A stretch of DNA of 64,000 nucleotides, from positions 29,098,501-29,162,500 of the forward strand of contig NC_091666.1 in assembly GCF_042453785.1 (NCBI RefSeq), written 5' to 3'. The position numbers were made by a program, and so were the translations under genes. Of the stretch, positions 1 to 12,338 are shown one piece after another (the stretch's first letter is position 1; each line of letters begins with the position of its first letter). The DNA comes from Malus domestica (Eukaryota; Streptophyta; Magnoliopsida; Rosales; Rosaceae). The notes beneath the pieces were generated by a model. The model saw nothing but the letters and a program-made list of their open reading frames with translations. It made no database searches and had not been told where the DNA came from.

Positions 1-457
1 ATAGAAAGGAGGTGAAATGCAAGCTTCACCTTATATCAGCTAAATAGGAAAATTAAAGACCATCAACGATATTTATAAATTTACTATAGAAATTTTGCTG
101 ACATTCATTGCACTTGTCGAACTTTTGAATTTTTTATTTATTAATTTTGACTAAATTTGAATGAGTTCTCTAATCTCACTGCAAATTTTCATAAATTTCG
201 TCGAAGGCTACCATATATTGATATCGGTACATTCATCAATCTTTCCAATTATATCGATATTTTAAACATTGATAGTAACCACAAACAGTAGTTCCCCAAA
301 ATTTATGGAGTCAAACTTGGACTCGATATATCGTTTAGGACTTGAACAATAATTCTACGAGTAGAAATCACAAAAACTCTTGCTGAAAACCGGCTAGCAT
401 GAACCTGATCTAATGAAAAAGGAACCAAAACGGAGCGCAGGTTTCATCCCGGCTACG
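1..457. other. non-coding, downstream of CP31 gene
   Basis: AT-rich sequence next to the 3' end of the minus-strand ribonucleoprotein gene. It probably contains that gene's 3' UTR near 300–457. I see no other coding or repeat structure. Confidence 0.4.
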
Positions 458-2747
458 TCAATAAGGACTGCGCCTTTGTCTTTCTTCTGCAACATTTACT
501 CTGATCGCCCTCCCGTCGATACTCTGCAGGCACAAGCCAACTCAAGTAAGACGGTATTTAACTCGTATTAAAACATCTATAGATGAATACCCTAAACCCA
601 CGCCCGTTGGGCGAAATCAGACAACTTAAGAATTTGGTTTATCTTTACATGCACGACGCATCTCATTTGCCTAAAAAAACCGTATATGAAGGTGGAAAAT
701 GTAAACACTTAATACCTGTCCATCGAGTGCACCAATGGCATCATTCATTTCGCTTTCACTGGCCATTGTTACAAAGCCAAAACCACGGGATCGTCCAGTT
801 TCTCTGTCAAAGACTACTCGAGCCTCCACAACGCTACCATGTTCACTGAAAATCTGCTCCAGTTGAGGAGTATCCACATTCCATGGGAGGTTACCAACAT
901 AGATTCTAAAAGCAGACCCAAATGAACGGGGTGGGCGTTCTTGGCGTGTTCCTCTTGGGGCAGCCCTATTGACAGTCAAGAGCCTTCCATTTAAATCCTG
1001 TTCAAAGTATAAGACCACAAAAAATTAGAAGCAAAGAACCCTTAAAGTTAAAACATGCTATAAAATCCTTTTATTAATATGTGATATAACAGTATGGAAA
1101 CATTGAGGGCAAACACTTGAAAAATATTCTTATTCATATGCACCCAGAAGTCGAACAAGAGCCAGAGGTTGATTGGAACCTACGAGCACCATGCTTTACT
1201 TCACTACACATTTGGGGAACCTACTAAGCACTTCTCATGACACATGCAAGAAAGCAGATATGGAAAAAATTTCAAGAGTTTCACCAAAAATGTTCCATGA
1301 TGCGTTTCATACCTAACCTTTGCCAAGGGAATGACGGAATTGATTTGGCTACGTGCAATGCCAGACATTGGCAACATCATAGGGCTTGGATTTATGCATT
1401 TATCTCAACTTATTTGGGCAACGAGGTAGCTGTAGATACTTTACCTCGGTGAGGTCTTCTCTATGTCAAGACTACTTACAAATTTGCTTCTCTCAATCTT
1501 AGGACGAATGACCTTGCAGGTCAGATGTAATAATGACAGTTAACATTTACAACGGATTTTCCAATTTTCCACTTTTCATGGATGGAAAATTACAATACAT
1601 TCTCCTATTACCAGAAGTTATCTAGTACCTCTGAGGATTACCTTCAAGGTTACCACAATCCATACAAGCTAAACAAATATATAACCAATTGCTCATGACT
1701 ACCTAGCAACGAGCTAAGGGTAAGGGTTCCGCTGTGAAGCTTTCTCGGTTTCCCTAAGTTGGTAGATGTTCCTCCATTACATCATTCGATCCAATGGAGA
1801 ATAGAAACCAAAGTATCAATGAGAGGAACAAAGGATTTTAGGCACCTGAATATTTGGGTTAAACCACCAGAACCGCGAAACAATACATCATCAACTACTC
1901 GCCGCAAACATGGGCCACGTTTAGCCATCACTTCATTCTAGTTTACTTTATCATATCATATCGAAAGGTTCTATCTTCCTCGTATCAAGTCTTATTTAAT
2001 TTCACATTCACATTCAGGCATAAAAATATACAAATCAAAATCACCAAAGAACCAACATCAAGTTTCAAGAAGCGAAATTTATAAGCGACTTACATAACGA
2101 CTGTAGAGTTCCACGGCCTTATCAGCTTCCTCAACAGTGCTCATAGTCACAAATCCAAACCCGCGACTCTGATCAGTGTCCCTGTTGTAAATAACCTACG
2201 AACAACAAAACAGAAACATAGAAACCTCAAACATCCGAACACCATCAGAACCGAAAGACACAAACTTTTCACGAAACAAATCAAAAGAAATTCAAAGCCT
2301 CACCTCAGCAACCTCGACAATTCCAGCCCTCTCAAAAAGCTCAGCCAATTTCTGACTATCAACGTCAAAAGGTAAATTCCCAACAAACACCTTGGCCTCC
2401 TCCGGTGGCTCGACGTTCGACTCCTCCTCTCTCTCCTCAAAGACCCCTCCTTCCTCGCTGCCCTCCGCGCCGTCAATGGTGAGCGTGTTGTCCTCTTGTC
2501 CCCAGTCCGAGGTCTGGGCCACGAAGGCGACGACGGAGGAGAAGTGGGGTTTGTTCCCGATGGACAGCGGCGGCGAGAAGAACGAGGAAGGAGTGTAGGA
2601 GAGGTGGAGCTTGATGGGTTTGGAGGGAATTGAGAGAAATGGGTTGGTGGTTTTGGCGGCGGAGAGGTAAGGGAGGGAGACTAGGCATGAATCCGCCATT
2701 GATAAGGTCTTGAATATATTGGAAGTTGCAGAAGAAGCCATAGCCAT
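458..2747 (-). CDS. CP31: chloroplast ribonucleoprotein with two RRMs (CP31 family)
   Basis: Four exons with GT–AG borders join in frame: 2304–2747, 2094–2195, 716–997 and 458–523, giving 297 aa. Residues 1 to about 80 are Ser/Pro-rich and look like a chloroplast transit peptide. Residues about 82–117 are strongly acidic. RRM1 (about 119–195) has RNP2 VFVGNL and RNP1 RGFGFVTM (159–166). RRM2 (about 213–290) has RNP2 IYVGNL and RNP1 RGFGFVTM (253–260). The protein ends [17 protein letters not shown]. In family terms, cpRNPs of this type bind plastid mRNAs in the stroma and act in RNA stability, editing and cold tolerance. The order acidic region, RRM1, linker, RRM2 and the length match CP31A/CP31B rather than CP29 or CP33. 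The start at 2747 (MAMASS) is the first ATG of the open frame. The upstream 2755–2790 is a CT-rich 5' leader on the gene strand. Confidence 0.93.
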
Positions 2748-3083
2748 TTTTTTTGTGGGAGAGGAGAGGAGAGGAGAGGAGATAGGGAGAGAGATTGAAA
2801 GGGTTTTAGGAGGAGAGGTGTGAGAGGATAAGGGTCGAGGAAGAGGTGCTAGAGTAGTAGGAAAGGAAAGGGGTTATTGGGAAAAAAGAAGAGAGCGAGA
2901 GAGAGATTTTGTTTTATGGGCTTTGAGATGTTGAAGCATATGTTGTAAAACCCAATATCCAACTTGTGATGAACTTGTAGGTTGAATTAAAAACCCAATG
3001 GGCCTAGAAACAACATTAATCTATGTTAAATTTCTCGAAGGTTTCGACAAAAAAAAAAGTTCTCGAAGGTTTCTAAGAAGTAA

Positions 3084-4074
3084 GGCCATCTCTAACTGAG
3101 GGCTGGCCAGAGGGCTCGTTTTAGCCCTCTAGCCCTCCAAGATTCCCTAAGATATTAATATTTTAATGAACAGTACATTGCCATATTTGCCTTCGTCTCC
3201 AACCGAGGGCCAAAGGGCCAGAGGGCTCGTTTTAGCCCTGTCACAAAAAACCATCTCCAACCGAGGGCCAAACATAATTTATTATTTAAAAACTACAATT
3301 TAAATTCAAATCCAACAGCTAAGTGACGTCAACATGATTTTGCATGTTGTATAAGTTTCATGTTGTTAAATGTTGTTTAAGTTTCATGTTGTTAAATATT
3401 TTTTTATGTTGTATAATTTGTATGTTGGTTAATGTTATTTAATGTTGTTTCATGTTACTTAATTTAATTTAATGTTGTATAAATGGCCTAGGAAGTTATA
3501 AGAAAAAAATAGAATTGAAAAAAAATATGAAACAAATTTTGTGAAATAGAAGTTATAGGAAAAAATGGAATTTAAAAAAATATGAAACAAATTTTGTAAA
3601 ATACAAGTGAAAAAAAATATGAAACAAAATTTGATTCATATGAAAAGGAAAACAAGGGAAAAAAAAGAAGTTTAAATTCATATAAAAAAAAAAGTTAATA
3701 CAACGGCTACTAGCCGTTATATTCAAAAAATTTCAAACTATTAGTGTCGGTTATAACTGACACTAATAGTAATTAAAAAAAAAAAAAACCTTTGAATAAC
3801 TATTACTGTCAGTTATAACCGACAGTATTAAAAATCCTTCTTTAATGCTGTCGGTTATAACCGACAGCAATGGGAAAACTATAAAAAAAAATAGCCAGCC
3901 CGGGGCTGGCTGGCTGGCTGGCCGAAAGCAGCCAGCCCTTTGGCCCTTTGGCCCTTTGAAATTCCGTGGGGCCCTCCCAGATTCCCGAGCCCTCTGGCCT
4001 AGCCCTCGGTTGGAGACGGTTTTAGAGCTATTTTCAGTCCTCTAGCCCTTTGGACCCTTCGGTTAGAGATGGCC
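3084..4074. mobile_element. PIF/Harbinger-like MITE, 991 bp
   Basis: The left end GGCCATCTCTAAC is matched by its inverse GTTAGAGATGGCC at 4062–4074. TAA flanks both sides (3081–3083 and 4075–4077), the 3-bp target duplication typical of Tourist/Harbinger elements. The subterminal regions are also inverted copies (rich in GAGGGC and AGCCCT words). There is no transposase. Three palindromes sharing the core GTCGGTTATAACCGAC lie at about 3738–3769, 3806–3830 and 3846–3869. A related left end occurs at 31,451. Confidence 0.8.
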
Positions 4075-4712
4075 TAAGGCACGAGCTTGGTCTATTTATT
4101 TCTTTTTAAATATAAAAAATTTAAAGTGCACAATGAGAATTTTAGAGTTTAATAATAATTCGTTTTATTTATATTTTTTTTTGTGTTGCAATATCTCGTC
4201 ATTTTGCCAATCATATGTTTCTGTATAAATTGGAAAATTTTGGCTCAATTTTTTAATGAACTATGCCATCAGAGGAAATTGTCAAATTGAAGAGAAAGCC
4301 TACAAGGAAAATGGGTGTCCCCCCCAAAAAAAAAATTGAATGTCCAAAAAAAATAAATTCATAAATAGTAAATGAAAAACGTATTCTTAAAAATTTAATA
4401 AATTATTTTGGGTGTCAAAAAATGTGTGAAAGCCCTTTCTTCTTAATGTAAAAATATCGATGTACTAAAAAAAAATCTCTAAAAAAAATAGAAACAACAT
4501 GAATAGGACCCGCCCAATCATTTGAGTGTGTTTCTGTAGAAGTAATATATTTCTCGGTAGTGATTTTGGTATCTTAGAAGTTTCCTAAAAAGGCCTCAAG
4601 TGATTTCCTTATTTTCAACGCCCTAGAAAGAATCATCCTACAATTACATTTGTAAAAGTACTTAAATGATATTAATCCTCATTTAAAGCACTTCTAAGAT
4701 GCAATAATTTTC

Positions 4713-4878
4713 TCACTTAGTATTATAATCTAGTGGTATTCATCTTCACTTGTAAGTGAGAGATCTTAGGTTTGATTCTTGCTAAAAATGAATTTGAACG
4801 ACATTATTGTTAATCCAGTGTAAGGCTAAGTTCAACCCCTTCCCTTTTAATATAGATAATATCGTTTGTTAAAAAAAA
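4713..4878 (+). mobile_element. tRNA-derived SINE
   Basis: It has A-box-like CTAGTGGTATTC and B-box-like AGGTTTGATTC at tRNA-like spacing, and an A-tail after CGTTTGTT. It aligns along its length with 37,423–37,596 and, inverted, with about 34,870–35,033. No clear target duplication is visible here. Confidence 0.65.
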
Positions 4879-5278
4879 CGAAATGATTTCTGCCTCCATA
4901 GTCATCTTCATAAAATTATCAAATGCTATACTTTCATTTATTTATTTTTAAAAGACGAGAGACTGGACTTGAGATGTACGAGTTGCAATTATTCAATTGA
5001 ATTACAAACCTCTTACACCAAAAATTCTTATTTGAGCTAAAACAAAATGCTAATTTTATTGCAAAGTTTTCAAGATGTCTTTGAATTTTTTTTTCTTTTT
5101 ATGTCAATCTACTGACAAATTTTCCACATTCAAGACCACGTGCAATCAAATACCTTCAATTTTCTTGTACAAGTGACAGTGACCATCACATCAATTTTCA
5201 TGGGTATTTGTCACGTCTCCCAGAACATGGTGCCGGTAATAAACATGTAGAGAAAGTGGCTTTTGTAACATATTTTAG

Positions 5279-5426
5279 GAATGTGATATCCACACACCTC
5301 ATTTTACTTCTCAGACATCATTTTAATTTTTAGATGTTAAATTAGATGAATTGAAGAAGATCAACGGATATAAATTAACAAGGGTCTATGAGAAGTAATT
5401 TGGGATGTGTGGATAGCACACCCCTA
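5279..5426. mobile_element. short MITE, about 150 bp
   Basis: The terminal inverted repeat is built on TGATATCCACACACC on the left and its inverse GTGTGTGGATAGCACACC on the right, with a matching inner pair around ACTTCTCA/GAGAAGTAA. Relatives are visible at 33,990–34,105 and 50,171–50,317, and a partial one near 6,208. Confidence 0.6.
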
Positions 5427-5631
5427 TATTTTATACATAATATTTTATAATGTTGATATAAAAGTTAATATTAAATTGTAATGTGATAGATAATTTATAA
5501 AAAATCACACAAAGATTCCTTAGCATTTTTCTTCTAAATTTTAGGATTAGATATAATAACAAAAAATAATTACCTGAATAATATGAAAATACTAAGTGCC
5601 CATAATGTCCTCACTCCCCACCAATGGTGGG

Positions 5632-5836
5632 AGTACAGATCCTCTCCAGATCTAAAAAAAGAGAGCTTAAGGATCAAATGATTTAAATCATTGAAAATTG
5701 ATCAAACAGATACAATTATTATAACTTTTAAAGAAACTTCTTGTTTGTAGTAATTAGATCAAATTTCAACGATCCGGATCATTTGATCTCTAGATTTTGT
5801 TTTATAGAACCGGATAGGATATGTACTCCAATGGTG
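5632..5836. mobile_element. MITE-like inverted repeat
   Basis: Left end GGAGTACAGATCCTCTCC and right end GGATAGGATATGTACTCC are imperfect inverted copies. The internal words GATCAAATGATTTAAAT and ATCATTTGATC pair further in. No coding sequence. Confidence 0.5.
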
Positions 5837-6750
5837 GGATTGGGAAGTGCACCTCATCCTCATTAAGATTTTAATATGATATGAATCATACTGGTGGGCT
5901 TCACTCATTAATCCATTATGATTACGACATTAAGAGATTCTTTATATTTAATTTACCATCTCGAATCTTGAATGGTTAGGTCATCTCCAATACTTTGATT
6001 ATTATAGCCGCCATGCTTTTTTTACTCTAAAATTATAGCTTTTTAAATCTGATCATGGACTGAATAAATCTAAATGAAATCATCAAATAAAATTAAACAA
6101 GTGTGTGAGAATAAAAAATACATGTTTATTATTTTCTTTTTAAAAGTAGTATAGAGACATTGATCATAAGATTGTTTTTGGTTCTTCATTGAAAATGAGT
6201 TTTTGGTAGGGGTGTGCTATCTCACATCATTTTTGACTTTATATACACATTCTTAATTTGCGGCCTGATGAACTAAATTAAAGTAGATCCAATAATAAAA
6301 ATTAACAAAAAGATATGAGAGAATTTTGAAGCATAGTTTACACTATGTCAAGTTGAACATTTTGAAGCATTGTTTTTTTTTTTTTCAAATTTATTACTAT
6401 TATTAAGAAGATGTGGAAGAATTCGAAATTATTCAATAAATTAGATGAGGGGAAAATTTCGAACTTGAAATGCATGAGTGGAAAGCACGAGAGAACCATG
6501 TCGAGGGATAATCAAATGAAAAACGTAAGTTAGTCAACAATAGGGGCCAGTCTATGCAATCATGGTGTTAGGACGATGGTAAGGCGATATGAATGGTAAA
6601 GTGACATCTGTCTTTAGTGCATGTTGAAGTCGTCCTTCGCTGTCTCAGATAATTTAGTGGGAAATAGGAACGCGGGATATTTGTATAATAAGAGAAACTT
6701 TTGTGCTTGCCGCCGTTGAGATCTAAAAAGCTTCTTAATTTGTAGCTGCA
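5837..6750. other. intergenic, transporter upstream region
   Basis: AT-rich, with a partial copy of the 150-bp MITE end near 6,208 (GGGGTGTGCTATCTCACA). The promoter and 5' UTR of the plus-strand transporter must lie in the last few hundred bases, but no clear TATA box stands out. Confidence 0.35.
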
Positions 6751-9308
6751 ATGGAAGGAGAAGAAGGTAACACAAGAAACACCAAAGAAGCTCTGAGCAC
6801 TGAAGGAGGCCATATAAAGGGTGACCAAGATCGTCAATATGCCCTCCCATCTGCTCATACAATTGGCCACGGTACGTTTTTACTTATAAAATTTAAATTT
6901 AAAAAAAAAAACCTCGACAATACGAGAGAATTTTAGCATAATAAGGTCACCTTTATGTTTACTTCGTAAGTTTCCATGCAGAAAATATAAGTTCTACCTG
7001 CTAAAATTTGTATCAGGTCTTCTGAAAATCCTATGCTTTTTGTTGTTCTTCGTGTATATGGACGATGGTTTAAAATCGTTCTACTAATTAACCGCCTTGG
7101 TAAAATCTTGGGTGAAACCGGTTGTTTGTTACTGGTTACACGGGAGAATTTGTCCCTCTTATGGGGTTTTCTAAAGAAATTTATAACTTTAATTTGGTGT
7201 TTTTTATTTTCTATTTATTTCCAAGGCATTCATTAAACTGGATTCTTGAAAACTAAACAGATTCATGGCAACAAGTTGGGGTGATGCTGGTGACAGCCTT
7301 CAACTGTGGATATATATTGAGCTTTTCAAATCTTATGTTGGTGCCTTTGGGATGGACATGGGGGATCATATGCCTTCTGGTTTTTGGGCTCTACAGTGCC
7401 TATGCAATCCGGCTTTTGGCTGCTTTTCACTTCATCGATGGCCAAAGGTTCATCAGATACAGAGATCTCATGGGTTTTTTATTTGGTGGGTACAATTTAC
7501 AACTAGTATACTAACCAAATTTTGACTTTTAGAGTGGACAGCTTTTTTTTTGGCTCGGCCTGGACTGGACTAGTCCAGGGCAGGCGATATTTGGTGAAAT
7601 CATAAATGTTGGGTCTGAACTTATTAAATAGGACAAAAGTCCGACATATATGTCTTACAAGTCCTATCTAGCGAGTTGTGACTCGCCATATGACATGCTC
7701 GTACTGAGTTGCAGTCTTGTCTAATCTCAGCTTCCAAACGAGCCTCCAGTATATATATAAACTTGCTGTCAAAGCAAACAAGGTTACTGATTAGTGTGTG
7801 TTTTTTTTCTTGTTTTTAAACAGGCAGAGAGATGTTTTACACCACTTGGGTTTTCCAGTTTTTGACCCTTCTACTTGGAAACATGGGTTTCATTCTACTT
7901 GGGGGAAGAGCACTTAAGGTACTTAGTATTCCTAAACTCTAAAACACTATCTATTTAAGTACATGTTTTACTTATGGAAATGAGACTCATAATTATAGGC
8001 TTTGCAAACAGGAAATTAACTCCGAATTCAGCGACTCACCATTTCGGCTTCAGTATTTTATCGCCATCACCGGAGTGACCTACTTTGTATTTGCATTCTT
8101 CATTCCAACAATGTCTGCAATGAAAAGTTGGCTCGGACCATCTACCGTTATCACCTTCGCTTACATTGTCATGCTCTTGGTGGTGGTGGTTAAAGATGGT
8201 AGAAAATCCTCTTCCTTCAGCTCCTTTTGTTCGAATGTCTATAATTTTGCTTTGCAACGAACGCTTACTTGCAATGTGATCATTCTCGTGAAGGGAAAGC
8301 AAACACCAAGAGAGATTATGCGATCCATGGAAACGAAGCAGACAGAGTACTCAATGCCTTTGGTGCAATTGCAGCTATTATCGTATGCAACTCCTCTGGC
8401 TTGCTACTCGAAATACAGGTTTGTTGCTTGTATCTCAAGAAATAGATTTTCTGAATCACCAACAACATAGAAAGATTTAATGATTCTGGTTCGGATATTT
8501 GGTTTTTTTCGTATATGCAGTCAACTCTAAGAGATCCTGCAGTAACAAATATGAGGAAAGCTTTAAATCTGCAGTTTACTGTGGGGCTGGTGCTTTACTA
8601 TGGAGTGAGCATAGTCGGATACTGGGCTTATGGCTCAACTGTATCCGAATACCTTCCTCAAGAGCTAAGCGGTCCTAAATCGGTTAAGGTTCTCATAAAC
8701 GCCACTGTTTTTCTACAATCCGTGGTCTCCCAACATGTAAGTCATAGCAATTGTACACTTGTTTTCTCGTTCTTTTAAGTTTTTCTGTAAGTCTTCACTT
8801 TATGATCTACTGAACTTCCAATTTCTACGTCAAAAACAGATGTTTGTGGCACCAATCCACGAGTTCCTTGATACCAAGTTCCTCAAACTCGATAAGAGCA
8901 TGAACTCGAAAGGAAATTTGAAGCGCAGATTGTACGTTCGAGCCCTCCTCTTTGCAGTAAATACATTTGTAACAGCAGCTTTTCCTTTCATGGGGGACTT
9001 CGTAAACTTGTTTGGATCCTTTACACTCGTTCCTCTAACTTTCGTGTTCCCGAGCATGATTTTCATCAAGGTAATTTCGCTCTACCTCACCATATTTCGG
9101 ACCAAGTTAATGATCGTAAAACTTAAGTTGCTATATATTTGGCTTTCTTCTCTCACAGGTGAAGGGAAAGGCAGCTTCACTGGAGAAGATTTTATGGCAT
9201 TGGTTCAACATCGTTATTTTTTCGCTCCTTGCCGTCGTCACCACAATTTCTGCCGTTCGATTGATAGTCAACAATGTTAAGGAATACAATTTCTTTGCAA
9301 ATACATGA
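6751..9308 (+). CDS. amino-acid permease, proline-transporter-like (AAAP family)
   Basis: Eight exons join in frame: 6751–6871, 7261–7485, 7824–7918, 8012–8198, 8294–8418, 8521–8736, 8840–9070 and 9159–9308. They sum to 1,350 bp, or 449 aa plus stop. The hydrophilic N-terminus (about 40 aa) precedes DSWQQVGVMLVTAFNCGYIL, the usual start of the AAAP membrane core. Further family words are RYRDLMGF, GFILLGGRALK, QFTVGLVLYYGVS, GYWAYGS and FPFMGDFVNLFG. About ten to eleven hydrophobic segments can be seen. The length and motifs fit plant ProT carriers, which move proline, glycine betaine and GABA with protons at the plasma membrane. Substrate is inferred from the family only. The last two exons are repeated in damaged form just downstream. 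No lesion is seen in this copy. Confidence 0.88.
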
Positions 9309-9606
9309 AGTACATGTAAAAGTTATGACCCGAGCCAGTTAACCAGATACATTTAGCACATCCATCACAACCATATAGCCCATATCTAGTCTTGGGTAGC
9401 CATTACAAAGAGCACGGTCAAACACAATGTGACTACGTGACATTTCTGTCTTCCATGCTTGCATTGTCTTTGCACGTGTGGATCTGGACGGGGGTCTCCG
9501 GTATACATACTGCAGTAATACGTAGACATCCCTTATAATCCAAGTGTCTTTATCTGCGTATTGTAGTTTAGAAGCTTGTGCTTACCTTGCCTTTGAGATC
9601 TAACGT

Positions 9607-9966
9607 TTGAAGCGAAGGTTCTGCCTGCTAGCGCTCTTCTTCATAGCGAATACATTCGTGACAGCAGCTATTCCTTTCATAGGGGACTTTATGAACTTGT
9701 TTGGATCGCTTTCACTCGTTCCTCTTAACTTTCTTGTTCCCAAGCATGGCTTTCATCAAGGTATTTTGCTATACTGCATTCCGTTCCCATCTCTTCGTCA
9801 TCTAGGCTGCATCATAATCAGGACAAAGTAAAAGATGATATAACATAACTTGCTCAACTTTCGGTTCAACATTGTATTTTTTTCTGTCCTTGCAGTTTTA
9901 ACACCAACTACTGCACTTCGCTTGATAGTCAACAATGTTCAGCAATATAATTTTTTGCAAATAATG
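9607..9966 (+). pseudogene. partial duplicate of transporter last two exons
   Basis: 9607–9760 is closely similar to exon 7 of the transporter just upstream (FIANTFVTAA, GDFMNLFGS). After an intron-like gap, 9895–9966 resembles exon 8 (LRLIVNNVQQYNF). The frames do not join cleanly, and the transmembrane core is absent. This is a tandem 3' fragment, not a gene. Confidence 0.8.
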
Positions 9967-10592
9967 AAGGCAAGTAAATTATTGCAGATGGTATATGCCT
10001 TTCAAACGATATAGTAGACAAACATAGGATGATTTTATTGCGGCATGTTCCTTTTTCCAAAATATATTGTGCAAGTAACTACATTCCTGTCGACTACTTT
10101 TCTATTTCCCGCGGTGATGATATTACATTCACAATTTTCCAATGTAACATAAAGATGCTTAGAATTCACATATCCATACCAGAAGGCATCACTTTTGAGG
10201 CTTGGTAGCAGGCTCTTATGATTCAGAAAGTGGTAGAAGTAATTTACCTTGGTATCTGCCCTTGGTTACTATATTTAAGCAGGGTCGGCCATGAGATAAG
10301 GTGACAAGAGACCACATAGGGCGCTCACCAGTTAGAGTATTTGCTTCAAATCAACTGAGGATTTAACGGATTGAGAAATGGAAGCTTAAGCAGGGCCGAG
10401 GAGAACAAAATCTGGCAGCACGCTGTTCATTTATTGGTTGGTTGCTTTCAAATTCTTGCATTCAACTTGGACCTGGGGATTGACAATCATCTCAAGCCGC
10501 ATACATCCGGTCTTACATTAGCAACAGTAAGTGTGCATTATAATGCAGTTGAATGAGAATGGCATGTAAGAATTCTACCATTGAATTGCTGT
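9967..10592. other. intergenic, nothing recognised
   Basis: Single-copy-looking sequence between the transporter fragment and the PPR pseudogene. Neither strand gives a recognisable domain. Confidence 0.3.
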
Positions 10593-12303
10593 CTAAGTCT
10601 GGTTTTTCATTTGAGCTGCATGACCTTTGCTAATTTCAACCCAACTGTACCCAGGAAACTTAAGTGCATTTCTCCCGTTCATTGCTTCCCGCACCTTTCT
10701 GGCTTCATCCCATAGTTCTTTTGACGCATAGATACTTGAAAGTAGCGTATAATTTCCAGTATTCCCAGGTTCTAAATGAAGAGTTGCTCAGCAGCACTTT
10801 CTGCAATCTCGACATTTCCATATGTTCTACATGCTGCAAGAAGGGCTCCTAGTGCTCCTGGCTGTGGCCCCACAGGCATTCCCTTGACCAAATCGCTGGC
10901 CTCATTGAGTTTCCCAGCACGTCCCAGCATATCAACTATGCAAGTAAAGTGATCAGCATCAGGCTCAATGTTGTAATCTTTAACCATGCTTTCCCAGTAC
11001 CCCATTCCATCTTCAACGAGTCCTGCACGGCAACAGGCAGTGAATACCCCAACAAATGTGAAGCGATCAGGTTCAATATTTTCTGCCAGCATTCTCTGGA
11101 AGATCTCGAGCGCTTTGACCCCATGACCATTTGAAGCAAGACCTGTGATTATTGCACTGTAAGAGAAAACATCCTTTAGGGGGATCTTTTCAAATATGGC
11201 GCATGCCTCTCCCATATTCCCACATTTGGCATGCATGTCAACTAGTGCAGTAAGCACTTGTTCATTCTGTTCTATGCCTTCTCTATCCACATATGATCCA
11301 ATCCAGTTTGCCAGATCTGCAGGACCCAACTGTGCCAATGCAGAGATCACAGCTGTCATGGTGAAAGCATCTGGCTTTACTCGTGCCTTTTCCATTCTCC
11401 GGAAAAGTGAAAGTGCTTCACTTGGCCTCCCATTTTGGGAATACCCTGAAATCATAGCCTTCTCCAGCAAATCAATCCCCTCTCAGGCATTTCATCAAAG
11501 AGGGCCTTCGCCTTATCCATAAAACCGCTTTTCGTATACCCCACCAACATTGTAGTCCAATAAACAGCATTCCTGTCAGGCATCCTATCAAACACAGCCC
11601 TTGCCGAAACCAGATCCCCACTATTTACACAACCCACGACCATGGCGTTCCAAGATATCACATTTTTCCCCAGCATCCCCTCAAACAAAACCAAAGCACA
11701 CCCCATATCAACCCCGCCTCTTGCATGAGCCCCCAAAACCGCATTGTAAGAAACAACATCTCTCTCACACATTTCATCAAACAGCTTCCGCGCCATCCCC
11801 ACCTCCCCACATTACCCATACATATCAACCAAAGCGTTCGAAACCGGAACACAAAACCCAAAACCCATTTTCACAATGCGTCCATGGACCTCAGTCCCGC
11901 CACAAAGATCACTCAACGCAGCGCACGAATTCAGCACAAAAGGGTACGTATAGTTATCAGGTCTAATTCCAACCGAAACCATCTGCGAATACAAACTCAC
12001 CGCCTCGAAACAGAGCACGGAGATCTTAGAGAAAGCCCTGACGGCGTGGTTGAAGAGAGAGAGAGAGAGATTTGGGTTGGGGAAAGAGGTGAAGACGAGG
12101 TGGGTGTAGCGAGGCGAGGCGCAGAGAGAGGCGTAGAAAGAGATGAGAGTGGAGGCTAAGGAGGCGTTCCGGTGAAGGTTTGATCGGACTATGTGGGCGT
12201 GGATTTGTTTGAGGTGGCAGAGCGAAGCGCAGGATTTGAGCAGAGAGGCAGCTCCGTCTGCTTTTTTGTTGGGATGGTTTTTGGCGACCTTTGCTGCTTT
12301 CAT
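10593..12303 (-). pseudogene. PPR protein gene (PLS class, E-type end), disrupted
   Basis: An intronless pentatricopeptide-repeat gene reading from 12,303 (first true ATG, MKAAKV). The typical words LKQIHAHIVRSNL, SNALVDMYG, ISWNAMVVG, ALFDEMPERG, ALVDMHAKCG and FTCIVDMLGRAGKLNEA give the P-L-S repeat pattern, and an E-type tail (NTGNYTLLSSIYAS) follows. Three lesions are visible: an in-frame TAA after VDMYG at about 11,810; a frameshift at about 11,465; and a second frameshift at about 10,770 before the tail, which ends with TAG at 10,593–10,595. Intact members act in organelle RNA editing or processing. Here it is either a pseudogene or a gene with assembly errors. A MITE sits 36 bp upstream of the start. 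Confidence 0.85.
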
Positions 12304-12338
12304 CTCACTCTCTTTCAAAAAAAATTTAAGTTAGTTGT

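Noticed and set aside
4713-4878. tRNA gene because of A/B-box-like words
   Set aside because: No cloverleaf can be drawn; the A-tail and dispersed copies fit a SINE.
7261-7525. Two overlapping frames at 7.27–7.52 kb as separate genes
   Set aside because: They are two frames of transporter exon 2; splice phases decide for the one giving DSWQQVGVML.
10949-12159. Several plus-strand open frames of 60–144 codons opposite the PPR gene
   Set aside because: They mirror the PPR coding sequence and show no domain of their own.
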